Translations under genes and position numbers: made by a program
DNA from: Pseudomonadota bacterium
GTDB taxonomy: Bacteria > Pseudomonadota > Gammaproteobacteria > Burkholderiales > Burkholderiaceae_C
Assembly (NCBI GenBank): GCA_963204815.1
Contig: CAUJHQ010000142.1
Location: 1-50,108, forward strand
Direction: 5' to 3'
DNA: 50,108 nt
The notes under the pieces: model-generated
Seen by the model: the letters and a program-made list of their open reading frames with translations, nothing else
Database searches by the model: none
Told to the model about the DNA's origin: nothing
Shown here: in pieces, positions 40,005-48,085 of the stretch
Layout: every line of letters starts with the position of its first letter
How positions within the stretch are numbered: the first letter of the stretch is position 1

Positions 40005-41327
40005 TCAGGCCGCGCCGTCGACGCGCACGCGCAGGCCGCCCAGCACGGGCGACGGCTCCACCGCCACGCCGAGCTTCAGCACGGCGGCGATGCGGCGCAC
40101 GATCGACCAGCCCAGCCCGGTGCCGCTGGCCTCGGCGCCGAGCACGCGGAAGAAGCGCTCGCCGAGTCGCTTGCGGGCCGCTTCGTCGAGGCCGGGGCCG
40201 GCGTCGTCGACCGTGAGCTGCCAGCGCCCGCCGTCGGCGGCCAGCGCCACCCGCACGGCGGCGCCGGCGGGGCTGTAGCGCAGCGCGTTGTCGACGAGGT
40301 TGCGCACCAGCACGCCCGCCAGCGCGTCGTCGAGCGACACCTCCAGCGTGGCCGGCGCGTCGAGCTCAAGCCCCTGGTTGCGCGCCTCGGCGGCGGGCAG
40401 CAGCTGGGCGACGACGCGGCGCACGGTGGCGGCGAGGTTCACCCGCGTGGCCGGCGGTGCGTCGGCGTTCTCCAGCCGCGCCAGCGTCAGCATCTGGTCG
40501 ACCAGGCGCGCGGCGCGCTCGCAGCCGGCCAGCGTGGCTTCCAGCGCATGGCGGCGCGAGGCGTCGTCGCGCGCGCCCATCGCCACCTGCGCCTGCGCGG
40601 CGATGGCGGCGATGGGCGTGCGCAGTTCGTGCGCGGCGTCGGCGGTGAAGCGGCGCTCGCCTTCGAGCAGACGGCCGATGCGTTCGAAGAGCGCGTTCAG
40701 CGCCGTCACCGCCGGCACCAGCTCGGCGGGCGCGTCTGCCAGCACCAGCGGGGAGATCGAGTCCGGCTCGCGCGCGCGCAGCTGGCGCGCCAGCGTCGAC
40801 AGCGGCGCCAGACCGCGGTAGACCGCCCAGCCGGCCAGCAGCGCCAGCAGCGGCAGCGCCACCGCCAGCGGCAGCGCCATGCCGTGCAGCACCGCGCGCA
40901 GGATCGAGTCGCGCGCCTCGACGCGCTCGCCGACGTAGACCTGCACGTCGTGCTTGCCGCCGCGGGCGGCGAACACGCGCCAGGCCTGGCCGTCGTGGCG
41001 CACGGTGTCGAAGCCGCGCCGCTGGCTGCCCAGCGGCACCAGCGGCGCGCTGCTCGAGCGCAGCACCAGCTGGCCTTCGTGCCAGAGCTGGAAAGCGACG
41101 CGCGGTGCGTAGCGGTGCAGCGGCGCGGCGTCGGCGGCCTCGTCGTCGTCGCCGTCGATGCCCTGGGCGATCAGCAGCGCGGCGGCCTGCGCGAGGTGGC
41201 CGTCGAGCAGTTCGTCGAGCTCGTGGCGGGCGTCGACGTAGGTCCAGGCGGCCGCACCGATCCAGACCGCGCCGACGATGCCCAGCACCGTCAGCAGCAG
41301 GCGCCGCAGCAGCGACGGCGCGCTCAC
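40005..41327 (-). CDS. QseC-type sensor histidine kinase
   Basis: A 440-residue membrane kinase with a GTG start preceded by GAGGGG. TM1 is about 8-28. A short periplasmic domain follows, with an acidic stretch (DGDDDEAADAA), and TM2 is about 147-169. There is a HAMP-like linker, and the phosphoacceptor is H233 in FTADAAHELRTPIAAIAAQAQ. The ATPase domain has VRNLVDNALRYSP, DDAGPGLD and SGTGLGWSIV. The AQAQVA stretch after the His is typical of QseC/TctE-type kinases. It is last in the five-gene cytochrome operon, so it probably senses a signal linked to that redox chain. Confidence 0.92.
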   Translation of the reverse strand: MSAPSLLRRLLLTVLGIVGAVWIGAAAWTYVDARHELDELLDGHLAQAAALLIAQGIDGDDDEAADAAPLHRYAPRVAFQLWHEGQLVLRSSSAPLVPLGSQRRGFDTVRHDGQAWRVFAARGGKHDVQVYVGERVEARDSILRAVLHGMALPLAVALPLLALLAGWAVYRGLAPLSTLARQLRAREPDSISPLVLADAPAELVPAVTALNALFERIGRLLEGERRFTADAAHELRTPIAAIAAQAQVAMGARDDASRRHALEATLAGCERAARLVDQMLTLARLENADAPPATRVNLAATVRRVVAQLLPAAEARNQGLELDAPATLEVSLDDALAGVLVRNLVDNALRYSPAGAAVRVALAADGGRWQLTVDDAGPGLDEAARKRLGERFFRVLGAEASGTGLGWSIVRRIAAVLKLGVAVEPSPVLGGLRVRVDGAA

Positions 41328-41336
41328 GTCAGCCCC

Positions 41337-41360
41337 TCGTCCGACGGGTAGGTCGGACGA
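41337..41360 (-). other. intercistronic hairpin between the regulator and kinase genes
   Basis: TCGTCCGAC (41337-41345) and GTCGGACGA (41352-41360) are perfect 9-bp arms with a 6-nt loop, in a 91-bp gap just upstream of the kinase ribosome binding site. There is no T tract. A G+C-rich block (41361-41418) of the kind repeated between genes in this group precedes it. It may lower kinase expression relative to the regulator or protect the upstream mRNA. Confidence 0.45.
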
Positions 41361-41418
41361 TCCCCCAAGGGAATGCGGGCCGGCTTGGGAGCGGCCCGGC
41401 GCTCGGCCCGCTGGCCTC

Positions 41419-42087
41419 TCACGCCGCGGCCCCGCGGCCGAGCCGGTAGCCGATGCCGCGCACGGTGTCGATGATGCCGCTGCCCAGCTTGCGCCGCAGG
41501 TGGTGCACGTGCACCTCGACGCTGTTGCTGTCGACCTCCTGGCCCCAGCCGTAGAGCTGCTGCTCGATGTGGTCGCGCGTCAGCACGCGGCCCTGCGCGA
41601 GCAGCAGCGCGTGCAGCAGGTCGAATTCGCGCGGCGCCAGTGCCACCGGCTCGCCGGCCTGCCAGACTTCGCGCATCGCGGCGTCGAGTTCGACGTCGCC
41701 GTGGCGCAGCCGCTCCTGCGGCTGGCCGGCGCTGCGGCGCACCAGCGCGCGCAGCCGCGCTGCCAGCTCGCCCAGGTCGACCGGCTTGACGACGTAGTCG
41801 TCGGCGCCGAGGTCGAGGCCGCGGATGCGGTCGGGCAGCGCGTCGCGCGCGGTCAGCACCAGCACCGGGGTCGGCGTGCCGGCGGCGCGCGCGGCGGCCA
41901 GCACGTCCAGGCCGTCGCGGCGTGGCAGGCCGAGGTCGAGCACGGCAGCGGCATAGACGCCGCTGCGCAGTTCGCGGTCGGCGGCGTCGCCGTCGCGCAC
42001 CCAGTCGACCTGGAAGCCGTGCTGCCGCAGGCCGGCGCGCAGCCCGTCACCGAGCAGGGCGTCGTCTTCGGCGAGCAGGATGCGCAT
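41419..42087 (-). CDS. QseB-type OmpR-family response regulator
   Basis: A 222-residue regulator. The receiver has E7-D8-D9 (LLAEDDALL), phosphoacceptor D51 (AVLDLGLPRRDG) and K101 (DYVVKPVDL). The winged helix has LAPREFDLLHALL, a recognition region SNSVEVHVHHLRRKLG and the end TVRGIGYRLG. It begins 9 bp after the cytochrome b gene and precedes the kinase gene, so it shares the cytochrome transcript. A tandem TTA-type repeat in the operon promoter may be its binding site. Confidence 0.93.
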   Translation of the reverse strand: MRILLAEDDALLGDGLRAGLRQHGFQVDWVRDGDAADRELRSGVYAAAVLDLGLPRRDGLDVLAAARAAGTPTPVLVLTARDALPDRIRGLDLGADDYVVKPVDLGELAARLRALVRRSAGQPQERLRHGDVELDAAMREVWQAGEPVALAPREFDLLHALLLAQGRVLTRDHIEQQLYGWGQEVDSNSVEVHVHHLRRKLGSGIIDTVRGIGYRLGRGAAA

Positions 42088-42096
42088 GCGGGATTC

Positions 42097-42795
42097 TCAA
42101 TCGTCGTCGTCGTCGTGGTCGCTGCCGTGACCATGGTCGCCGCGCGCACTGGCCACGGTGCCGCCGGCCGGCGCCTGCTGCCATTGCACGGCCCAGAAGC
42201 CGACCACCGCCACCAGCATCAGCACGGCCACGGTGCGCCAGGGCTTCACGTCGGGCTCGCCGGTGTCGACCTTCTTGCGGCCGGTGATCATCGCGCCGAC
42301 CAGGTTCTCGCGGTGCAGGCGGCTGCTGAACAGCACGCCGGCCACGTGCACGCCCACCACGACGAGCATCGCCGTGGCGGCGCCTTCGTGCAGTTCACCG
42401 AGCCATTCGCCACCCCATTCACTGTACGCGGCCCAGCCGAGGCCGGTCGTGACGGCGGTCAAGCCCAGCAGCGCCAGCACCGCCCAGCCGCCGGCCGGGT
42501 TGTGGCCGACGTGGTGCTCGGGCCGGCGCGTCGGCAGCGACTTCAGGTAGGCCACCACCTTGCCCGGTCCGCGCACGAAGTCGGCGAAGCGCGCGTGGCG
42601 CGTGCCCACCAGGCCCCAGATCACGCGCCACGCAACCAGCCCGGCCATCGTCAGGCCCAGCGTCACGTGCAGCACGCGCCAGCGCTCGCTGTCGCCGGTG
42701 ATCCAGGCGCCGGCGAAGCAGGCGATCAGCAGCGCGTGGAAGACGCGCGTGGGAACGTCCCAGACGCGCGTCGGCTTGAGTGCGGTGTCGTTCAT
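42097..42795 (-). CDS. b561-type diheme cytochrome b, membrane partner of SHP/DHC
   Basis: A 232-residue membrane protein of the Ni-hydrogenase-cytochrome-b/b561 type. It begins RVWDVPTRVFHALLIACF, a typical start with a heme-ligand His. Other His residues lie in helices at VLHVTLGLTMAG, ELHEGAATAM and VGVHVAGVLF. The C-terminus after the last helix is DHGHGSDHDDDDD, an acidic His-rich tail encoded in part by a GAC repeat. It would pass electrons between the quinone pool and the periplasmic diheme cytochrome c. GGAG precedes the ATG. It lies 24 bp after the diheme cytochrome gene. Confidence 0.9.
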   Translation of the reverse strand: MNDTALKPTRVWDVPTRVFHALLIACFAGAWITGDSERWRVLHVTLGLTMAGLVAWRVIWGLVGTRHARFADFVRGPGKVVAYLKSLPTRRPEHHVGHNPAGGWAVLALLGLTAVTTGLGWAAYSEWGGEWLGELHEGAATAMLVVVGVHVAGVLFSSRLHRENLVGAMITGRKKVDTGEPDVKPWRTVAVLMLVAVVGFWAVQWQQAPAGGTVASARGDHGHGSDHDDDDD

Positions 42796-42819
42796 GTCGA
42801 TCTCCGGTCCGGCGTGGCG

Positions 42820-43266
42820 TCAGCGCGGGATGCGCACGCCGTGTTCGTCGTAGTCGCCCTGCGCGGCCCCCGAGTGGCAGGCGCTGCAGTTGGCGGCGGT
42901 CTTGATGCTGGCGCGGCGCCAGGCGTTGGCCGGCACCTCGTCGTGCTCGCGCACGAACCAGCGGCTCTTCGTGATGCGGTCCTCCGGCGGCGCTTCCAGC
43001 CGCTTGCGGCTGGCGTTGGCGTCGAGCCAGGTGGCGAGCGACTGGCGCACAGGCTCGTCGAGCGAGGCGTCGGTGCCGTAGTGGCGCGGCAGGTCGGACA
43101 TCAGCCGCTGCCACGAGACGGCCGGCAGCAGGCCGGGCGGGTAGGCCACGTGGCAGCTGCCGCATTCGTCGCGGTAGGTGGCGTTGGCCGGCAGGCGGGC
43201 GCGGTGGCCGTCGGCGAAGGCGCCGGTGGCGAGCACGGCCAGCAGGAGCAGGGCGGCGCGCTTCAC
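42820..43266 (-). CDS. periplasmic diheme cytochrome c (DHC type)
   Basis: A 148-residue protein if started at the GTG at 43266, whose codon overlaps the stop of the SHP gene by 4 nt. A signal peptide (KRAALLLLAVLATGAFA) covers about 18 residues. Two c-type heme motifs are present: CGSCH (35-39, in ECGSCHVAYPPGLLP) and CSACH (127-131, near the C-terminus). The AYPPGLLPAVSW and RHYGTDASLDE segments match the diheme cytochrome c found beside SHP in Rhodobacter and Shewanella. It probably carries electrons from the membrane cytochrome b to SHP. Confidence 0.92.
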   Translation of the reverse strand: MKRAALLLLAVLATGAFADGHRARLPANATYRDECGSCHVAYPPGLLPAVSWQRLMSDLPRHYGTDASLDEPVRQSLATWLDANASRKRLEAPPEDRITKSRWFVREHDEVPANAWRRASIKTAANCSACHSGAAQGDYDEHGVRIPR

Positions 43267-43604
43267 GGCTTCAGCCCCGCGAGCCAGGCGCGCACGTCGG
43301 CCTTCTCGTCGGCCGTGCACTCGCGGCCGAGCACGTCGTTGCAGTTGCGGCGGAACCACTTCTCGGTCTTCGCCGCGTCGGTGAAGCGTTTCGGGTTCGC
43401 GGCCGGCGCCAGCGGCTCGATCAGCTTGCCGGTGTTCGCGTGCTTGCCCTCGGCCGTGGGCTTGGCGGTGTGGCAGCTCGCGCACGACCACTCGCGGCCG
43501 TGGGTGGCGTTGAAGAACTGCTGGCCGCGCGCCGGGTCGGGCGCGGCGCCGGCGCCGCCGGCGAAGGCCGCCAGGGCGGCGGTGATGAGGGCAAGGCGTT
43601 GCAT
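43263..43604 (-). CDS. shp: SHP-type oxygen-binding monoheme cytochrome c (DUF1924)
   Basis: A 113-residue protein. A signal peptide runs to about residue 20 (GGAGA). Heme c attaches at CASCH (41-45). N87 in RRNC sits where the Asn heme ligand of Rhodobacter SHP is expected; C88 and C96 (RNCNDVLGREC) could form the disulfide known from SHP (recalled from structural work). SHP is a high-spin periplasmic cytochrome that binds O2 and NO. The ATG at 43604 follows AAGGAG. It is first in an operon with the diheme cytochrome, cytochrome b, and a two-component system. Confidence 0.87.
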   Translation of the reverse strand: MQRLALITAALAAFAGGAGAAPDPARGQQFFNATHGREWSCASCHTAKPTAEGKHANTGKLIEPLAPAANPKRFTDAAKTEKWFRRNCNDVLGRECTADEKADVRAWLAGLKP

Positions 43605-43642
43605 GGGCGCTCCTTCGATGGAGCCCATGCTCGGCGGCGCGG

Positions 43643-43672
43643 GTTAGCGCAGCCTTAAGCCTGACCGTTCAA
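43643..43672 (-). promoter_or_regulatory. candidate promoter and regulator site of the SHP operon
   Basis: On the minus strand TTGAAC (43672 to 43667) and GCTAAC (43648 to 43643) are -35/-10 candidates with an 18-bp spacer, about 39 bp before the shp ATG. On the plus strand GTTAGC (43643-43648) and CTTAAG (43654-43659) are spaced by 5 bp, one helical turn apart. This resembles the tandem YTTAAK-N5-YTTAAK sites of PmrA/QseB regulators, with one strong and one weak half. Confidence 0.35.
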
Positions 43673-43701
43673 CCCGACCGTTCGGCCTGGCCTTCGCACG
43701 C

Positions 43702-45606
43702 TCAGGCGATCACGCCACGCTCGCGCAGCAGCGCGACGATGCGGTCGGCGGCGTCCTCGGAGCTGACCTTCGTCGTGTCCAGGTGCACTTCGGGGTTCTC
43801 GGGCGCTTCGTAGGGCGAGTCGATGCCGGTGAAGTTGCGCAGCTCGCCGCGCCGCGCCTTGCCGTAGAGGCCCTTGACGTCGCGGCTCTCGGCCACCGCC
43901 AGCGGGGTGTCGACGTGGATCTCGTAGAACTCGTCGTCGGCCACCAGCCCGCGCGCCAGCTGGCGCTCGGCCCGGAACGGCGAGATGAAGGCGGTGATGA
44001 CGATCAGGCCGGCATCGACCATCAGGCGCGCCACCTCGGCGACGCGGCGCACGTTCTCCACCCGGTCGGCCTCGGTGAAGCCGAGGTCCTTGTTGAGGCC
44101 GTGGCGCACGTTGTCACCGTCCAGCAGGTAGCTGTGGCGGCCGAGCGCGTGCAGGCGCTTTTCCACCAGGTTGGCGATCGTCGACTTGCCGGCGCCCGAC
44201 AGGCCCGTGAACCACAGCACCACGGGCTTCTGGCCCTTCTGCAGCGAGCGCGCGGCCTTGTCGATGTCGACGTGCTGCAGGTGGATGTTGTGCGCGCGCC
44301 GCAGCGCGAAGTGCAGCATGCCGGCGCCGACCGTGTTGTTCGTCATCCGGTCGATGAGGATGAAGCCGCCGGTCTCGCGGTTGTCCTTGTAGGCGTCGAA
44401 GGGCACCGCGCGGTCGAGCGCGATGTTGCAGACGCCGATCTCGTTCAGCTCCAGCTGCTTGGCGGCCAGGTGCTCGAGCGTGTTGACGTTGACCTTGTAC
44501 TTCGGCTCCGTGATGCTGGCGCTGACGGTGCGGGTGCCGATCTTCATCAGGTAGGGGCGGCCGGGCAGCATCGGCTCGTCGGCCATCCAGACCACCGTGC
44601 ACTCGAACTGGTCGGCCACCTCGGCCGGCGCGTCGGCGCGGCTGATGACGTCGCCGCGGGAGATGTCCACCTCGTCGGCCAGCGTCAGCGTGACGCTCTG
44701 GCCGGCCACCGCCAGCGGCAGGTCGCCGCCGTAGGCGACGATGCGCGCCACCGTGCTCTCGCGCCCCGAAGGCTGCACGCGCACGCGGTCGCCCGGCTGG
44801 ATGCGGCCGCCGGCCACCAGGCCGGCGAAGCCGCGGAAGTCCAGGTTCGGTCGGTTCACCCACTGCACCGGCAGGCGGAAGGGTGCCGCCTGCAGGCGCG
44901 TCTCGTCGACCTCGCAGGTCTCCAGGAAGCCCATCAGCGTCGGCCCGTGGTACCAGGGCGTGCGATCGCTGGGCGTCGTCATGTTGTCGCCCTTCAGGGC
45001 CGACAGCGGGATCGAGGTGATGTCGGTCAGGCCGATCTGCCTGGCGAAGGCGCGGTACTCGTCGTCGATGCGCTGGTAGACGGCTTGCGAGAAGTCGGCC
45101 AGGTCCATCTTGTTGATGGCCAGCACGACCTTGCGGATGCCGATCAGGCTCACGAGGTAGCTGTGGCGGCGCGTCTGCGTCAGCACGCCCTTGCGGGCGT
45201 CGATGAGGATGATGGCGACGTCGGCGGTGGAGGCGCCGGTGACCATGTTGCGCGTGTACTGCTCGTGGCCCGGCGTGTCGGCGACGATGAACTTGCGGCG
45301 GTCGGTGCTGAAGAAGCGGTACGCCACGTCGATCGTGATGCCCTGCTCGCGCTCGGCCGCGAGGCCGTCGACGAGCAGCGCGAAGTCGATGTCGCCGCCC
45401 TGCGTGCCCCACTTCTTGCTGTCGGCCTCGATCGCGGCGAGCTGGTCCTCGAACAGCATCTTCGACTCGTACAGCAGGCGGCCGATGACCGTGCTCTTGC
45501 CGTCGTCCACCGAGCCGCAGGTGATGAAGCGCAGCAGGCTCTTCTTCTCGTGCTGCTCGAGGTAGGTCGCGATGTCGCTCGCGATGAGGTCGGAGACGTG
45601 GGCCAT
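43702..45606 (-). CDS. cysNC: bifunctional sulfate adenylyltransferase subunit 1 / adenylylsulfate kinase (CysN-CysC fusion)
   Basis: A 634-residue fusion. The N-terminal 440 residues are the CysN GTPase, with G1 GSVDDGKST, the G3 box [12 protein letters not shown] and G4 NKMD, then EF-Tu-like barrels. The C-terminal 190 residues are APS kinase, with GLSGAGKST and [11 protein letters not shown]. CysN uses GTP hydrolysis to drive APS formation by CysD; the CysC part phosphorylates APS to PAPS. It begins 1 bp after cysD. The region 43629-43701 after it holds the shp promoter. The fused form is common in Burkholderiales and some other groups. Confidence 0.97.
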   Translation of the reverse strand: MAHVSDLIASDIATYLEQHEKKSLLRFITCGSVDDGKSTVIGRLLYESKMLFEDQLAAIEADSKKWGTQGGDIDFALLVDGLAAEREQGITIDVAYRFFSTDRRKFIVADTPGHEQYTRNMVTGASTADVAIILIDARKGVLTQTRRHSYLVSLIGIRKVVLAINKMDLADFSQAVYQRIDDEYRAFARQIGLTDITSIPLSALKGDNMTTPSDRTPWYHGPTLMGFLETCEVDETRLQAAPFRLPVQWVNRPNLDFRGFAGLVAGGRIQPGDRVRVQPSGRESTVARIVAYGGDLPLAVAGQSVTLTLADEVDISRGDVISRADAPAEVADQFECTVVWMADEPMLPGRPYLMKIGTRTVSASITEPKYKVNVNTLEHLAAKQLELNEIGVCNIALDRAVPFDAYKDNRETGGFILIDRMTNNTVGAGMLHFALRRAHNIHLQHVDIDKAARSLQKGQKPVVLWFTGLSGAGKSTIANLVEKRLHALGRHSYLLDGDNVRHGLNKDLGFTEADRVENVRRVAEVARLMVDAGLIVITAFISPFRAERQLARGLVADDEFYEIHVDTPLAVAESRDVKGLYGKARRGELRNFTGIDSPYEAPENPEVHLDTTKVSSEDAADRIVALLRERGVIA

Positions 45607-45607
45607 C

Positions 45608-46519
45608 TCAGAAGTACCCTTCCTGCTTCTTCTTTTCCATCGACGCGGCCGCGTCGTGGTCGATCATGCGGCCCTGGCGCTCGCTGGTGCGCGTGAGCAG
45701 CATCTCCTGGATGATGTCGACCAGCGTCTCGGCCTCGGACTCCACCGCGCCGGAGAGCGGGTAGCAGCCCAGCGTGCGGAAGCGCACCTTCTTCATCGTC
45801 GGCGTCTCGCCGGGCTTGAGCGGCATGCGCTCGTCGTCGACCATGATCAGCGTGCCGTCGCGTTCCACCACCGGCCGCGTCTTCGCGTAGTACAGCGGCA
45901 CGATCGGGATGTTCTCGAGGTGGATGTACTGCCAGATGTCGAGCTCGGTCCAGTTCGAGATCGGGAACACGCGGATCGACTCGCCCTTGTGCTTGCGGCC
46001 GTTGTACAGGCGCCAGAGCTCGGGGCGCTGGCTCTTCGGGTCCCAGCGGTGCTGGGCGGTGCGGAAGCTGAAGATGCGTTCCTTGGCGCGGCTCTTCTCC
46101 TCGTCGCGCCGCGCGCCGCCGAAGGCGGCATCGAAGCCGTACTTGTCGAGCGCCTGCTTCAGGCCCTGCGTCTTCCACATGTCGGTGTGGATCTGGCTGC
46201 CGTGCTCGAAGGGGTTGATGCCCAGCCGCGCCGCTTCGGGGTTCTGGTAGACCAGCAGGTCCATGCCCAGCTCCTGGGCCATGCGGTCGCGCAGCGCGTA
46301 CATGTCGCGGAACTTCCACGTCGTGTCCACGTGCAGCAGCGGGAACGGCGGCGGCGCCGGGAAGAAGGCCTTGCGCGCCAGGTGCAGCATCACCGCACTG
46401 TCCTTGCCGATGCTGTAGAGCATCACCGGCTTGTCGGCTTCGGCGACCACCTCGCGCAGGATGTGGATGCTCTCGGCTTCCAGGCGCTGCAGGTGGGTGA
46501 GGGAGAGGGCTTGGTCCAT
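45608..46519 (-). CDS. cysD: sulfate adenylyltransferase subunit 2
   Basis: A 303-residue PP-loop enzyme that makes APS from ATP and sulfate with CysN. The PP-loop is [19 protein letters not shown] and [21 protein letters not shown] are characteristic, and the protein ends in KKKQEGYF as CysD does. The ATG at 46519 gives the usual start [17 protein letters not shown]; no Shine-Dalgarno sequence is evident. It is first of cysD-cysNC and divergent from cysQ, so sulfate activation and PAP removal are encoded back to back. Confidence 0.97.
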   Translation of the reverse strand: MDQALSLTHLQRLEAESIHILREVVAEADKPVMLYSIGKDSAVMLHLARKAFFPAPPPFPLLHVDTTWKFRDMYALRDRMAQELGMDLLVYQNPEAARLGINPFEHGSQIHTDMWKTQGLKQALDKYGFDAAFGGARRDEEKSRAKERIFSFRTAQHRWDPKSQRPELWRLYNGRKHKGESIRVFPISNWTELDIWQYIHLENIPIVPLYYAKTRPVVERDGTLIMVDDERMPLKPGETPTMKKVRFRTLGCYPLSGAVESEAETLVDIIQEMLLTRTSERQGRMIDHDAAASMEKKKQEGYF

Positions 46520-46632
46520 GGCGTCGCGGGGGCGGTGGAGTCGGTTGCTGCGGTGCAGCAAGCGGGGCCGCCGGGGCGCGATTGTCGCCGATGCCCGCAA
46601 CCGCCCCGGCCGCGCGGGTTAGAGTGCCCGGC
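46520..46632. promoter_or_regulatory. divergent cysD/cysQ intergenic region
   Basis: The 113 bp contain a perfect hairpin TTGCTGC-GGT-GCAGCAA (46545-46561) on the cysD side and TAGAGT (46620-46625) ending 7 nt before the cysQ GTG. A CysB site is expected here from pathway knowledge but cannot be recognised by eye. Confidence 0.35.
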
Positions 46633-47412
46633 GTGAACCCGACCCGACTGCAGGACCCGGCGCTGCTCGCCGACGTGACCGCCCTCGCGCGCCGCGCCGG
46701 CGACGTCATTCTCGACATCTACCGCACCGATTTCGGCGTGCGCGGCAAGGCCGACGCCTCGCCGGTGACCGAGGCCGACGAGCGCGCCGAAGCGCTCATC
46801 GTGCCGGCGCTGCGTGCGCTGGCGCCCGAGGTGCCGATCGTCGCCGAGGAGGCCGTCGCCGCCGGTGACGTGCCGACGGTGGGCGAGTGGTTCTGGCTCG
46901 TCGACCCGCTCGACGGCACGAAGGAGTTCGTCAGCCGCAACGGCGAGTTCACGGTGAACATCGCGCTCGTGCACCGCGGCACGCCGGTGCTCGGCGTGGT
47001 GCTGGCGCCGGCGCTCGGCCGGTTGTGGGCCGGCGTGGTGGGGCAAGGCGCGTGGGTCGAGGACGGCGCAGGCCGGCGCGCCATCCGCTGCCGCGCCGTG
47101 CCGGCCGAAGGCTTGACGGTCGTCGCCAGCCGCTCGCATGGCGACGCGGCGGCGCTCGACGCCTTCCTCGCCGGCCGCAGGGTGGCGGCGCTGGCGAACG
47201 CGGGCTCGTCGCTGAAGCTGTGCCTCATCGCCGCCGGCGAGGCCGACCTCTACCCGCGCCTGGGCCGCACGATGGACTGGGACATCGCCGCCGGGCATGC
47301 GGTGCTGGCGGCGGCCGGTGGGCGGGTGGACACGCTGGCCGGCGTGCCGCTGGGCTACGGCAAGCCGGGCTTCGAGAACCCGCACTTCGCAGCGTGCGGC
47401 GCGGCCGCGTGA
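46633..47412 (+). CDS. cysQ: 3'(2'),5'-bisphosphate nucleotidase CysQ
   Basis: A 259-residue inositol-monophosphatase-fold phosphatase. The metal ligands are E72/E73 (IVAEEAV) and D91, D94 in DPLDGTKEF. MDWDIAAGHAVLAAAGG is the second signature. It hydrolyses PAP left after sulfate reduction, keeping PAPS flux going. The GTG at 46633 gives the start NPTRLQDPALLADV, consistent with the family, and is 7 nt after a TAGAGT hexamer, so the mRNA may lack a leader. The chosen start is supported by the absence of any other good start upstream. Confidence 0.94.
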   Translation: MNPTRLQDPALLADVTALARRAGDVILDIYRTDFGVRGKADASPVTEADERAEALIVPALRALAPEVPIVAEEAVAAGDVPTVGEWFWLVDPLDGTKEFVSRNGEFTVNIALVHRGTPVLGVVLAPALGRLWAGVVGQGAWVEDGAGRRAIRCRAVPAEGLTVVASRSHGDAAALDAFLAGRRVAALANAGSSLKLCLIAAGEADLYPRLGRTMDWDIAAGHAVLAAAGGRVDTLAGVPLGYGKPGFENPHFAACGAAA

Positions 47413-47459
47413 ATGGCGCGCAGGGGAAACCCCCCGAAGGGGCGCGCGAGCACGCCTCC

Positions 47460-47465
47460 TAGAAT
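47460..47465 (+). promoter_or_regulatory. -10-like TAGAAT of phaR
   Basis: TAGAAT lies 31 nt before the phaR ATG. A GGAG ribosome binding site (47484-47487) lies in the leader. It overlaps an in-frame ATG (47464), which argues for the downstream start. The preceding 47 bp hold a G/C-run element. Confidence 0.4.
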
Positions 47466-47496
47466 GGCTTCGAGCCCGTACCTGGAGTCCGACCGC

Positions 47497-48048
47497 ATGC
47501 CTTCTGCCCGCCGCGCCACCGCTCCTGCAACGGAGGCCAGCGCCACGCCCGGGCCGCGCGTGCTGAAGAAGTACCCGAACCGCCGCCTCTACGACACCCA
47601 GACCAGCAGCTACATCACGCTGGCCGACGTGAAGCGCATGGTGCTGGCGGGCGAAGACTTCGAAGTCCGCGACGCCAAGACCGCCGAAGACCTCACGCGC
47701 AGCATCCTGCTGCAGATCATCCTGGAAGAAGAGTCCGGTGGCGTGCCGATGTTCAGCACGCCGGTGCTGTCGCAGATCATCCGTTTCTACGGCAACGCGA
47801 TGCAGGGCATGATGGGCACGCTGATCGAGAAGAACCTGCAGGCCTTCACCGACATGCAGTCGCGCATGGCCGAGCAGGCGCGCGGCCTCTACGACCCCAC
47901 CAAGCTCACGCCGGAGAGCTGGACCCAGTTCATGAGCGGCCAGGCGCCGCTGATGCAGAACCTGATGGGCGACTACCTGCAACAGCTGAACGACCAGCTG
48001 CAAAAGGCCGGCTCGGCCTTCCCCGGGTTCCCGGGCACGAAGCGGTAG
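47497..48048 (+). CDS. phaR: polyhydroxyalkanoate synthesis regulator PhaR
   Basis: A 183-residue repressor. The N-terminal DNA-binding domain is diagnostic: [21 protein letters not shown], then [36 protein letters not shown]. The C-terminal half ([14 protein letters not shown], then WTQFMSG) is the PHB-binding accumulation domain. PhaR represses phasin genes until PHB granules form and titrate it. The ATG at 47497 follows GGAG and a TAGAAT -10. It is not next to phaCAB here. Confidence 0.96.
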   Translation: MPSARRATAPATEASATPGPRVLKKYPNRRLYDTQTSSYITLADVKRMVLAGEDFEVRDAKTAEDLTRSILLQIILEEESGGVPMFSTPVLSQIIRFYGNAMQGMMGTLIEKNLQAFTDMQSRMAEQARGLYDPTKLTPESWTQFMSGQAPLMQNLMGDYLQQLNDQLQKAGSAFPGFPGTKR

Positions 48049-48085
48049 GCGGGTCGCCCGCGCGGCGATCGATCAAAATCGCCGC

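Noticed and set aside
48071..48085. GATCGATCAA before rimO as an FNR site
   Set aside because: Only one half (ATCAA) fits; the other half is absent at the required N4 spacing.
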